From: Geobacter argillaceus
GTDB lineage: Bacteria > Desulfobacterota > Desulfuromonadia > Geobacterales > DSM-12255
Length of the DNA: 64,000 nt
Assembly: GCF_007830735.1 (NCBI RefSeq)
Contig: NZ_VLLN01000014.1
Span: 1-64,000 of the forward strand
Direction: 5' to 3'
A program made the position numbers and the translations under genes. Shown in pieces: positions 27,554-35,921 of the stretch. The notes below the pieces were generated by a model. That model was not told the origin of the DNA, did not search any database, and was given only the letters and a program-made list of their open reading frames with translations. Position 1 is the first letter of the stretch. Every line of letters starts with the position of its first letter.

Positions 27554-28573
27554 TTAAGACTCCTCGCGGGGAATGGTGGCGCTGACTACCTTTAGCGACA
27601 GCTTGTCCCGCCACAAATGGTACAGTCCTGCCAGGATGACCGGGAAAAAACTGACCCCGTGGATTACCAGGGCAACGGAGAGCGCCTTTTCCGACTGGAT
27701 GTTGAACGCCTTGAGGGCGGTCACACAGGCAAAGTGGTAGGTCCCCACGTAACCGGGGGATGCGGGAACCATCACGGCAAAGACCAGGAAAACGAGGATG
27801 AAGAGGGAGCCGGCAACCGGCAGGACGATCCCGAAGGAGCGGAGCAGGAGATCCACCGGCCAGGCGGCAAAAGCCCAGATGACCAGCGAACTGCCGAAAA
27901 TGGCCAGGAGATCAACCGGGCCTGCAGACAACCGGAGGCCGCTGACGAATGATCCGAGGAGTGGAATGACCTTCGCGCTCAGCGTCGCCGGAAACGGACG
28001 GAGAAGCTGGCTGATCAGGTGAAGGGTCCAGACGGTTCGGCGCTTCAGGATAACCAGGAAGGTAATGGCTGTGCAGTAAATGACCAGGGTCAGATAGCCG
28101 CCGGTCACCATCCCCTGCTGAACGCCTTCCATACCCGGAGGGAGTCGGAGGGTAAAAAAGGTGAACAGGAGCATCAATAGCACGGTAAAGCCGTCCCAGA
28201 GCCGATCCACCACGAGCGTAGCAAAGACCGCACTGGTCTCCAACCGCTCTTTCCGGGCCAGGACGTAGGCGCGCACGAATTCGCCCAAACGGGCCGGCAG
28301 GAGGTTGTTGGCCATGTAGCCGATAATGGTGGCCGGGTACAGGGAACGAAGCGCAGTCCGCTTCAGCGGAAGGAGCAGAAAGCGCCAACGCACGGCCCGG
28401 CAGAAGTAGCTGGCAAAGGTGGCCGCAACCGCCGGCACCAGGTAGCGCCAGTCCATCTCCCGGAACGCGGCTGCCACCTTGCCCATCTCGATTTTTCTAA
28501 ACAGGAGGACGAGGCAGACTGCACTGATGCCGATGCCGATCCAAAATTTCAGGTCCAGCGTCTTCTTTGCCAA
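27554..28573 (-). CDS. Flippase-like integral membrane protein (UPF0104/LPG-synthase transmembrane region)
   Basis: 339 residues, about eight membrane segments. Blocks typical of the YbhN/AglD/UPF0104 group are RAVRWRFLLLPL, GYMANNLLPARLGEFVRAY and PASPGYVGTYHF. Members move or modify lipid-linked glycans or lysyl-phosphatidylglycerol. Here the neighbour DUF2723 protein suggests a lipid-linked sugar pathway. The start is a TTG at 28573, supported by AGGGGATG upstream. A palindromic repeat lies in the 5' flank. Confidence 0.85.
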   Translation of the reverse strand: MAKKTLDLKFWIGIGISAVCLVLLFRKIEMGKVAAAFREMDWRYLVPAVAATFASYFCRAVRWRFLLLPLKRTALRSLYPATIIGYMANNLLPARLGEFVRAYVLARKERLETSAVFATLVVDRLWDGFTVLLMLLFTFFTLRLPPGMEGVQQGMVTGGYLTLVIYCTAITFLVILKRRTVWTLHLISQLLRPFPATLSAKVIPLLGSFVSGLRLSAGPVDLLAIFGSSLVIWAFAAWPVDLLLRSFGIVLPVAGSLFILVFLVFAVMVPASPGYVGTYHFACVTALKAFNIQSEKALSVALVIHGVSFFPVILAGLYHLWRDKLSLKVVSATIPREES

Positions 28574-28593
28574 ATATCATCCCCTGAAGTAAC

Positions 28594-28808
28594 GTTCTGT
28601 TTCGTCAGATTACGTCCCGTAGGACCCAGGGGCCTAAAGGACAGAATGCCAGTAGCCCGGCGATTTATCGCCGGGTTTCGTGGTCGATACATGAATTTGG
28701 TCACGTACGTGACTAATGGAAAAGGCTAATCCATTTCCGGGGGATGAATCCCCCGGCTACAAGCATTCTGTCCCGATGGGACGTAAACAGAATCTAACAA
28801 AGCAGAAC
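28594..28808. repeat. Palindromic REP/MITE-like repeat element
   Basis: About 215 bases whose two halves are inverted versions of each other. The left half reads GTTCTGTTTCGTCAGATT, then ACGTCCCGTAGGAC, GGACAGAATGC and AGTAGCCCGG. The right half, read backwards, gives GTTCTGCTTTGTTAGATT, ACGTCCCATCGGGAC, ACAGAATGC and TGTAGCCGGG. Internal hairpins CCCGGCGATTTATCGCCGGG and CCGGGGGATGAATCCCCCGG are present. The symmetry and lack of coding potential suggest a REP-type repeat moved by a Y1 (RAYT-like) transposase. Other copies must lie outside the window. Confidence 0.7.
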
Positions 28809-28822
28809 GGACTTTCTTTACT

Positions 28823-29785
28823 CTACACCCCTTCCAGGTACTCGCGGTACTCGATGAGCGGCTCGGCAGCCAGGATCTCCCGGCATCGGGCCACGTCATG
28901 GGCAATCGCCTCTTTCAACTCCTCCGGTGAGGCAAACTTTTTTTCGTCCCGAAGCCTGGCCATGAAATAAACCCGGATCTCCCTACCGTACAGGTCCCCG
29001 GCGTAGTCGAAGAGAAACACCTCGATAACCGGCTGATCGCCGCCGAAGGTGGGAGTTGTGCCGATATTGCACGCCCCGTCGAACAGCTCCTCCCCTACCT
29101 TGACCCGCACCGCATAGACCCCGTGGGCAGGGATAATCTCCTTGTCCGTGGCAAGATTCGCCGTGGGAAAGCCGAGCCCCTGGCCACGGTGGTGGCCGTG
29201 AACCACGGTCCCGGCTGCGGAGTAGTGGCGGCCCAAAAAGCGTACCACGTCAGCCACCGCCCCCCCCCTGATCAGTTCACGGACCAGGGAACTGCTGTAG
29301 ACCACTCCGTCCTTGCCGAGCGGCTCCAGCACCTCCACCCGGAAACCGAATTCGTCGCCCAGCTGTTTCAGAAACGAGACGTTTCCTTCCCGGCCCCGGC
29401 CAAAACAGTAGTCGTAACCGATGATCAGGTGATGCACCCCGAGCTTTCCGACCAGCACCTGCTCCACGAACTCCCGGGCCGTCAGACGGGCAAACGCGAA
29501 GGTAAAGGGAACGCTGACCAGGTAATCGACACCGGAAGCCTCGATGAGAAGTTCCTTTTCGGCACTGGTATTGATCAGCCTGACCTCTTTCGTCGTCGGC
29601 AGAACCTTGAGGGGATGGGGATCAAAGGTGAGGACAACGGATGACCCGCCACACGCGCGGGCCGCTCGCTTGACCCGACGGAATATCTCCCGGTGGCCGA
29701 GGTGCACCCCATCGAAATTGCCGATGGTCACCACGGTCCTGACGAGTGGGGGCTGTATCTCCTCCAGGGATCGATAGACGATCAT
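28823..29785 (-). CDS. ribF: Bifunctional riboflavin kinase / FAD synthetase
   Basis: 320 residues from the ATG at 29785. N-terminal nucleotidyltransferase with TIGNFDGVHLGHREIF (about 20-35) and LTFDPHP; C-terminal flavokinase with GHHRGQGLGFPTANL and GVYAVRV. It makes FMN and then FAD. The start overlaps the tatC stop codon by 4 bases (ATGA). The open frame extends far upstream, but that part only shadows tatC. The other riboflavin genes are at 47029-50637, in a separate operon. Confidence 0.95.
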   Translation of the reverse strand: MIVYRSLEEIQPPLVRTVVTIGNFDGVHLGHREIFRRVKRAARACGGSSVVLTFDPHPLKVLPTTKEVRLINTSAEKELLIEASGVDYLVSVPFTFAFARLTAREFVEQVLVGKLGVHHLIIGYDYCFGRGREGNVSFLKQLGDEFGFRVEVLEPLGKDGVVYSSSLVRELIRGGAVADVVRFLGRHYSAAGTVVHGHHRGQGLGFPTANLATDKEIIPAHGVYAVRVKVGEELFDGACNIGTTPTFGGDQPVIEVFLFDYAGDLYGREIRVYFMARLRDEKKFASPEELKEAIAHDVARCREILAAEPLIEYREYLEGV

Positions 29786-30630
29786 GCGGCTGCCTCCTCT
29801 TCGGAAGCCGGTGCCGGTTTCCGTTTGCCAAATATGAGGGCGACCCAGACGCTCACCTCGTACATCAGATAGAGGGGAACCATGATCACGAACATGGTGA
29901 TCAGGTCGGCATGGAAGGCGGCGACAATGGCACTGGCCAGGAGGGCAAATTTCCGGTTTCTGGCCAGGAGCCGGTAGTTGACGAACCCGAGACGGGAGAG
30001 AAGGAGAGAAAGGATCGGCAGTTCGAAGATCAGGCCGAAGATCAGGATGAGTCGCATGCAGAAGTTGACGTAGGCGCTCAGGTTGAACCAGCTTTGCAAC
30101 CCTTCCATCTCGTAGGAGAGGGAAAAATTGATGATCACCGGCCAGATAATGATCAGGAAGAACATGGCGCCGATGCAGAAACTGATGGTCGTTGCCGTGA
30201 CAAAAGGAACCACCATCCGGCGCTCCTTGCGGGTGAGCCCCGGTGCCACGAACAGCCAGACCTGGTAGAACACGATGGGAAGAACGATGATGAACCCGGC
30301 AATGATCGAAATCTTGCACTGCACGAAGAACGGTTCCAGCGGTGCACTGTAGTTGAGCCGCCGCACCTTGACCGTCCCGGCCAGCTCCTTGTCCAGCTGA
30401 TAGCGCTGATAGACGGCAGGGTAGCGTTCCTTGACCCTGGCATAGACACTGCGCTTGATCCCGGTCAGGTAGGTCTCCCCGGTCAGTGGCTTCTCGATAA
30501 AGCCGAGAATGGCGGGGGAAAAATTCCACGACACCCCCATGCCGATCACCACCGCGACAACGATGACGATCAACCGGCTTCGCAGCTCCACCAGGTGCTC
30601 GATAAAGGGAACTACTTTTTCTTCAGTCAT
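29782..30630 (-). CDS. tatC: Twin-arginine translocase subunit TatC
   Basis: 282 residues, six membrane segments. The N-terminal FIEHLVELRSRLI is the TatC signature that contacts the twin-arginine signal, and FYQVWLFVAPGLTRKERR follows later. It recognises folded, twin-arginine-tagged exports. TatA/TatB genes are not in the window. The insert at residues 50-95 (TYLTGIKRSVYARVKERYP...) is long for the family. Confidence 0.95.
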   Translation of the reverse strand: MTEEKVVPFIEHLVELRSRLIVIVVAVVIGMGVSWNFSPAILGFIEKPLTGETYLTGIKRSVYARVKERYPAVYQRYQLDKELAGTVKVRRLNYSAPLEPFFVQCKISIIAGFIIVLPIVFYQVWLFVAPGLTRKERRMVVPFVTATTISFCIGAMFFLIIIWPVIINFSLSYEMEGLQSWFNLSAYVNFCMRLILIFGLIFELPILSLLLSRLGFVNYRLLARNRKFALLASAIVAAFHADLITMFVIMVPLYLMYEVSVWVALIFGKRKPAPASEEEAAA

Positions 30631-30712
30631 CTAGTGGCCAATTCCGGATTAATAGAATCAAAACCGTGTATAGATAGCACAGCGTACAGTCCACGCGCAA
30701 CAGGTTTCCCGG

Positions 30713-32941
30713 TCAGCGCCGCCCCTTAGCCGGCCGCTCGCCACGCTTGCCGACCGTCTTGGACCAGCCGGTCGGCTTCTTCCCCCGGACCGGCTCCCGC
30801 CGGTACTGTTCGGTGGCCGGGAAAGCGGCTTCGGCCAGGACGAAATCGATCTGTCGCCGCTCGGTGCTGACACTTGCCACCCGGACCCGCAGCGGATCAC
30901 CGATGCGAAAGGTCCGCCTTGCCCCCTCACCCAACAGTTCGTGACGCGACTCCACGAAACGGTAGTAATCGGAAGGCAGTGCCGTCACATGGATCAACCC
31001 CTCAACGAAGAACTCGATAAGCTCCACAAACAGCCCGAACGGTGTGACGCCGCTCACAAAACCATCGTACTCCTCCCCCACCTTGTCCCGCATGAACTGC
31101 ACCTTCTTCAGTTCCACCACCTCCCGCTCCGCCTCCATGGCCAGCCGTTCCCGCTTGCTGGTGTGGTCGGCGGTCTCGGGGAGTATTTCGGCGAGCCGTT
31201 CCCTCTCCCCCTTCCGCAGACTGCCGGCCAGGACCCCTTTCAGGACCCGGTGGACCACCAGGTCCGGGTAGCGCCGGATCGGCGAAGTAAAGTGTGTATA
31301 GAGGGGGGCCGCGAGACCGAAATGACCGACGTTCTCCGCGGCATAGCGCGCCTGCTTCATGCAACGGAGCAGGAGCTGGTTGACCATCCGCTCCTCGGGC
31401 CGGCCATCGGCCTGGACCAGGAACTGCTGCAAAGCCCCGGGAGTAATTTTCCCTTCCTTGACCGGCAGTTGATAGCCAAAGTGGGAGACGAATTCCCGGA
31501 ACTCGTCCAGCTTGGCCGGATCGGGCGGCTCATGTATCCGGTAGAGGGTCGGGACCTCCCGGTGTGCAAGGAAGGTGGCAACCGCCTCGTTGGCTGCCAG
31601 CATGAACTCCTCGATGATCCGGTGGGCCACGTTCCGCTCGGCCTTGACAATGGCCATGGTTTCACCCTGGAGATCCAGGATGATCTGCGGCTCCGGCAGG
31701 TCGAAATCGATGCTCCCCCGCTCCCTGCGCCGGCTGGTCAGACGTTCGGCCAGCTCCAGCATCAGTTCCAGATCCGGAACCAGCTGCCGGTAGCGGACCC
31801 GCTCCCCCGCATCCTTATCCGCCACGATCTGCCGCACCAGGGTATAGGTAAGGCGGGCAGCGCTCTTGATGACGCTCGGGTAAAACGAGCTCTCCCGCAC
31901 GACTCCGGCCGCATCGAACAGCATCTCGGCGGTCATGGCAAGCCGTTCCACGTCAGGGTTCAGGGAACAGATGCCGTTGGAGAGCTGTTCCGGCAACATG
32001 GGCAGACACCGGTCCGGGAAATAGACCGATGTGCCGCGGGCGCAGGCCTCCCGGTCCAGAGGGGAGCCGGGTCTCACATAGTGGGCCACGTCGGCGATGG
32101 AGACCCAGAGACGGATGCCGGTTCCCTCCCGTCGCACGCTCACCGCATCGTCGAAGTCCCGGGCCGTCTCCCCGTCGATGGTGACGGTAAGGAGTTCCCT
32201 GAGGTCAGTGCGCCCCGCCAGGTCGGCTTCCTGCAGCTCCTGCGGGACCTTCCCGGCCTCTGCCAGGGTATCCGGAGGGAAGCCGTCTGGTAGGCCGTGA
32301 CGCCGGATGGCGGTGAGCACCTCCACTTCCGGATCGTCCGGCCGGCCGAGCACCTCGGTCACCCGGCCGGTAGCGGGCCGGCCGCCGACCGGATAAGTGG
32401 CCAGTTCGGCAACCACGGTTTCCCCCTCCCTGGCCCGGCCGGCGGCACCGGCAGGAATGGAAAGCATCGGCAGCCGCCCGTCGTCCGGAACCACCGAGGC
32501 ATACGGCCCCTGGAGCTGATAACGGCCGATGACGGTCGTGGTCCCCCGCTCCACGGTCCTCACGATCCGCCCTTCGCGGCGGTTTCCATACCGGGAAGGG
32601 ACCAGGTTGACCTCCACCCGGTCGCCATGCAGATTCTCCCGCAGGTAGCGGGCAGGGATGAAGATATCCTCCCCGCCCCCTTCCGGGGTGACGAAACCGT
32701 AGCCGTCCCGATGGACCGAAAGGGTCCCGGTCACCGTGGCCACGCTGCGCCGCGCCAGAACGTAACGGCTGCCCGCTAGCCGCTCGACCACTCCCTCCCG
32801 GTGCAGTTCCGCCAGGGTCTCCAGGACCGCCTGCCGCTCCTTGCCCCCGCGGACGACATGGCAGGCAACCAACAGGTCACGGAGGCGGAGCGGCTCCCCG
32901 CCGGCCATGACCTTTACTATCCGTTTCCCGATGTCTCTCAT
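30713..32941 (-). CDS. rnr: Ribonuclease R
   Basis: 3'-5' exoribonuclease that degrades structured RNA; 742 residues from ATG 32941, which has GGAGGA upstream. Order: N-terminal winged helix, cold-shock domains (GDRVEVNLVPSRYG), the RNB domain with catalytic acids in ARDFDDAVSV near residue 262 and DVAHYVRPGS, then S1 (YDGFVSGVTPFGLFVELIEF). The C-terminal tail is Lys/Arg rich, as in RNase R. First of the rnr-tatC-ribF run, divergent from the transglycosylase. Confidence 0.95.
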   Translation of the reverse strand: MRDIGKRIVKVMAGGEPLRLRDLLVACHVVRGGKERQAVLETLAELHREGVVERLAGSRYVLARRSVATVTGTLSVHRDGYGFVTPEGGGEDIFIPARYLRENLHGDRVEVNLVPSRYGNRREGRIVRTVERGTTTVIGRYQLQGPYASVVPDDGRLPMLSIPAGAAGRAREGETVVAELATYPVGGRPATGRVTEVLGRPDDPEVEVLTAIRRHGLPDGFPPDTLAEAGKVPQELQEADLAGRTDLRELLTVTIDGETARDFDDAVSVRREGTGIRLWVSIADVAHYVRPGSPLDREACARGTSVYFPDRCLPMLPEQLSNGICSLNPDVERLAMTAEMLFDAAGVVRESSFYPSVIKSAARLTYTLVRQIVADKDAGERVRYRQLVPDLELMLELAERLTSRRRERGSIDFDLPEPQIILDLQGETMAIVKAERNVAHRIIEEFMLAANEAVATFLAHREVPTLYRIHEPPDPAKLDEFREFVSHFGYQLPVKEGKITPGALQQFLVQADGRPEERMVNQLLLRCMKQARYAAENVGHFGLAAPLYTHFTSPIRRYPDLVVHRVLKGVLAGSLRKGERERLAEILPETADHTSKRERLAMEAEREVVELKKVQFMRDKVGEEYDGFVSGVTPFGLFVELIEFFVEGLIHVTALPSDYYRFVESRHELLGEGARRTFRIGDPLRVRVASVSTERRQIDFVLAEAAFPATEQYRREPVRGKKPTGWSKTVGKRGERPAKGRR

Positions 32942-33028
32942 CGTTGTCCTCCGTCCACAACTGACTCCAATAGAAGCGGAAGATCTCCCCGATGTCAAAC
33001 CATTTGGCCGTGAAGCGCCACTTTACCT

Positions 33029-33057
33029 TTGAAATTGGCCAGGGGTGCCGGTATGAT
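33029..33057 (+). promoter_or_regulatory. Sigma-70-type promoter of the lytic transglycosylase gene
   Basis: TTGAAA (33029-33034), 17-base spacer, TATGAT (33052-33057), giving a start near 33064 and a leader of about 25 bases that contains CAGGAG. Confidence 0.6.
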
Positions 33058-33089
33058 GAAGGCACAAGTTTACCACGACAGGAGCATGG

Positions 33090-35246
33090 ATGCTTTTCCG
33101 ACTCATCATTACCACCGCACTGCTCACCACCCTCGCCATTCCGGCGTCAGCCCGGAACCTGGTCAGCCTTCCGGATGAAGGCCTCATCGCGGCAGCACAG
33201 GAATTACGGGCAAAGAACTTCGTCAAAGCGGCCACACTCTCCACCAACGCACCGGTCGGCGGGGCACGGGACTTCATCTTCGCTATCGCCACCTACCGCC
33301 AGGGACGCTATGACGAGGCAGAAGGCGCCTTTAGCCGGGCAACAACAACGCTGCCAGCCCTGGCCGACTATTCCCTTTACTACCGGGCACAGTCCCTGGT
33401 GCGCCTGGACAGGACAGCCGAAGCGATTGCCGTCCTGAGTGAGCTTCTGCAGAACCATCCGGACACCCCTCTCTACCGCCAGACCCTACTCCAGCGCGGC
33501 AACCTGCTGTTCGAACGGCGAGAATACCGGGATGCCCTGGCCACCTTTCAGCGGTTCACAGAAAAATACTCATCGGGAAACGACTCCATCCTTGCCCTGT
33601 ACCGGGCAGCCCGTTGCCGTGAGGAGTTGGGCGAACTGGGCCAGGCAGTTACCATCCTGCGCTCGATCTGGCTCAACAACCCTGCCGCCCCCCAGGCATC
33701 CCGGGCCGAAGAAGACCTGAAACGACTGTCGGCAAAAGGGACAACCACCCCGCCGATCGCTCCGCAGGAATTGGTTAAACGGGCCACCACACTGATGGAG
33801 CTGAAAAAGTACGACCAGGCGGTAAAGGCCTTTCGGGCTATCAATCCTGAGGGTCAGAACGCAGATTTTGCCGACCGCCTCAAGCTGAAAATCGGTCAGG
33901 CGCTGATGCGGGGCCGCAAGTACACCGATGCGGAAAAGGTTTTGACAGATCTGACCTCGGGCGACATCCACCGGGAGATGGCGGTTGATGCACGCTACCT
34001 GCTTGCCCTGACCATGGAGAAGAGCAACCGGGATGGGGATGCCTATGCCGCCTACCTGAAATTCGCCGCCGACTTTTCTGCCAATGACCAGGCCGACGAC
34101 GCCCTCCTCAACGCCGCCTTTATCCGCAAATTCCAGGGACGGCACGCCGAGGCGGTAACCGTGTTGAAGCAGCTGCTCGCCTCATTCCCCAAAACCCCTC
34201 TGCTGCACCGGGTCAGGTGGGAAATCGCCTGGAACTCCTTTCGGGCCGGCGATCTCCAGACCGCCCTCGACAACCTGAAGAAGCTGGTGGACAACAGCGC
34301 CTACCGGGAACGGGCGCTGTTCTGGACAGGCCGGATTCTCACCGCACGGGGGGAGAAGGGTGCCGCCCGGGAGGCCTATACCCTTCTTGCCAGGGATTTT
34401 CCGTTCGGCTACTACGCCCTGACTGCCGGTCTGACGCCGGCGTACCCGGAACCGCTGGGCCTGCGGGAGAAGGATTTACGCGACCTGCTCCCCCTGCCCG
34501 ACGGCTACGAGCGGGTCAAGCTTCTCATCTCCTTCGGCCTGAACGAGGAGGCGCAGCGGGAGCTGGCAATAACTAAAAAGCGGACCAATGGCAAGAAAGG
34601 GCTCCAGGCCATCGCCCGCCTCTATCTGGAGATGGACAATTACCGGGATGCCATGCTCCTCTACAAACAGGAGCAGCCGGAGCAGCTCGATCGGGAACAC
34701 CAGATCCAATGGGGGCTCAGCTACCCCCGCGCCTTCACCCCGGTCGTCTCTGATGTCTCCCGGAATACGGGAATCGCCCAGAGCCTGGTATACGGTATCA
34801 TGCGCTCCGAGAGCAATTTCTCCCCCACCGCCCTGTCTCCGGTGGGAGCCTGTGGGCTGATGCAGCTCATGCCGGCCACCGCTGCGGCCCTGGCTAAATT
34901 CCAGGGGGATTTCACCCCGGACCGACTCACCGACCCGCAGACGAACATAACCCTGGGAGTGCGCCATCTGAAGGGGCTGGTTGACCTGTACCAGGGAAAC
35001 ACGACCCTCGCGGTAGCCGCCTACAATGCCGGCACTACAGCGGTCAACCGCTGGCGGACCGCGTTCGGCGATCTCCCCCTGGATGAATTCATCGAAAGCA
35101 TCCCTTACAGCGAAACCAGGGAGTATGTAAAAAAGGTCCTGGCCACTGCCAACCTGTATCAGTTGCTGTACGAAACAAAGCCCGCCCCGAAACAGGTGGT
35201 GATCAACAGATCCGCGCAGACGGTCACCCGCGGAGGCGCGGAGTAA
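33090..35246 (+). CDS. Soluble lytic murein transglycosylase
   Basis: 718 residues. A signal peptide (about 1-21, cleavage after ASA) sends it to the periplasm. A long helical superhelix of TPR-like repeats (about 25-520) is followed by an SLT domain with catalytic Glu574 in RSESNFSP, then GACGLMQLMPATA and AVAAYNAGTTAVNRW. It cleaves peptidoglycan to 1,6-anhydro-muropeptides. The layout matches Slt70. Ends before a bidirectional terminator. Confidence 0.95.
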   Translation: MLFRLIITTALLTTLAIPASARNLVSLPDEGLIAAAQELRAKNFVKAATLSTNAPVGGARDFIFAIATYRQGRYDEAEGAFSRATTTLPALADYSLYYRAQSLVRLDRTAEAIAVLSELLQNHPDTPLYRQTLLQRGNLLFERREYRDALATFQRFTEKYSSGNDSILALYRAARCREELGELGQAVTILRSIWLNNPAAPQASRAEEDLKRLSAKGTTTPPIAPQELVKRATTLMELKKYDQAVKAFRAINPEGQNADFADRLKLKIGQALMRGRKYTDAEKVLTDLTSGDIHREMAVDARYLLALTMEKSNRDGDAYAAYLKFAADFSANDQADDALLNAAFIRKFQGRHAEAVTVLKQLLASFPKTPLLHRVRWEIAWNSFRAGDLQTALDNLKKLVDNSAYRERALFWTGRILTARGEKGAAREAYTLLARDFPFGYYALTAGLTPAYPEPLGLREKDLRDLLPLPDGYERVKLLISFGLNEEAQRELAITKKRTNGKKGLQAIARLYLEMDNYRDAMLLYKQEQPEQLDREHQIQWGLSYPRAFTPVVSDVSRNTGIAQSLVYGIMRSESNFSPTALSPVGACGLMQLMPATAAALAKFQGDFTPDRLTDPQTNITLGVRHLKGLVDLYQGNTTLAVAAYNAGTTAVNRWRTAFGDLPLDEFIESIPYSETREYVKKVLATANLYQLLYETKPAPKQVVINRSAQTVTRGGAE

Positions 35247-35280
35247 CACCACACACTTCGCTGAACCGCCACCAATGACG

Positions 35281-35320
35281 ACAAAGGGGGGATGGTCCGC
35301 AAGAACCACCCCCCCTTTGT
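35281..35320. terminator. Bidirectional intrinsic terminator
   Basis: ACAAAGGGGGG and CCCCCCCTTTGTGT pair around ATGGT...ACCA, ending the transglycosylase gene on the plus strand and the small exported protein gene on the minus strand. Confidence 0.85.
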
Positions 35321-35342
35321 GTGCCCAAATCCAAGATCGAGA

Positions 35343-35732
35343 TTAGAAACTGCCGCGCAACAGATCAGCCTTGAACGCCACTGACGTACCACGGGAACCG
35401 TTCTCCTGCAGTTCAGGCATCACGGTCGGCATGGCAAAACGGATCTTTCCGTTATCAACTTCGGCAAAGGACCGGGAAACGGTTACGGCACCAAAGACCG
35501 TCCCCGCAATTATCCCGGTGGCAGCGCCGTAGCCGATGTATTCCAGATGATCGCCCGGGTGTTTGGGAAAGGCGAGCATAGCACCGCCAAGCAAGGTCCC
35601 GATCACCCCACCGTAGAATGCGTCCTCCAGGATCACCTTGAGCGGATTTTCCTGGGCACCGGCAGGAATCGTCCAGACCGTCAAAAGTGCAGTTGCCAGA
35701 AGAACCGTCATCATACGTTTTGCCCGTTTCAT
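35343..35732 (-). CDS. Small exported protein of unknown function
   Basis: 129 residues from ATG 35732, which follows a strong GGGAGGAG. A signal peptide (about 1-26, ending in PAGA) is followed by a Gly/Ala-rich stretch (YGGVIGTLLGGAMLAF... and GYGAATGIIAGTVFGAVTV) that resembles glycine-zipper membrane hairpins. The C-terminal part is polar. No known domain is recognised. A single gene closed by a shared terminator. Confidence 0.75.
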   Translation of the reverse strand: MKRAKRMMTVLLATALLTVWTIPAGAQENPLKVILEDAFYGGVIGTLLGGAMLAFPKHPGDHLEYIGYGAATGIIAGTVFGAVTVSRSFAEVDNGKIRFAMPTVMPELQENGSRGTSVAFKADLLRGSF

Positions 35733-35921
35733 TAGTCTCCTCCCTTTCATTTCATTCATCGCTTATTAAAGCAACAAGCAAGCCAATCGACCCAAAGCTG
35801 CACAACATCCTGAAACCTGCTAAAACAGATGAAGAACTCTCGGCTGCACAAGTATCACCGTTGGCAATAAATGGCAAAATCGGTGTCCGTAACCGTCATT
35901 TGCCGGCAAGCCATGTTGCAC

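Noticed and set aside
28594-28808. CRISPR repeat or a tRNA
   Set aside because: Only one inverted pair, no regularly spaced repeats, and no cloverleaf or T-loop sequence.
29786-30529. N-terminal extension of the ribF frame
   Set aside because: This part overlaps tatC in another frame and has no homology; RibF starts at 29785 with MIVYRS.
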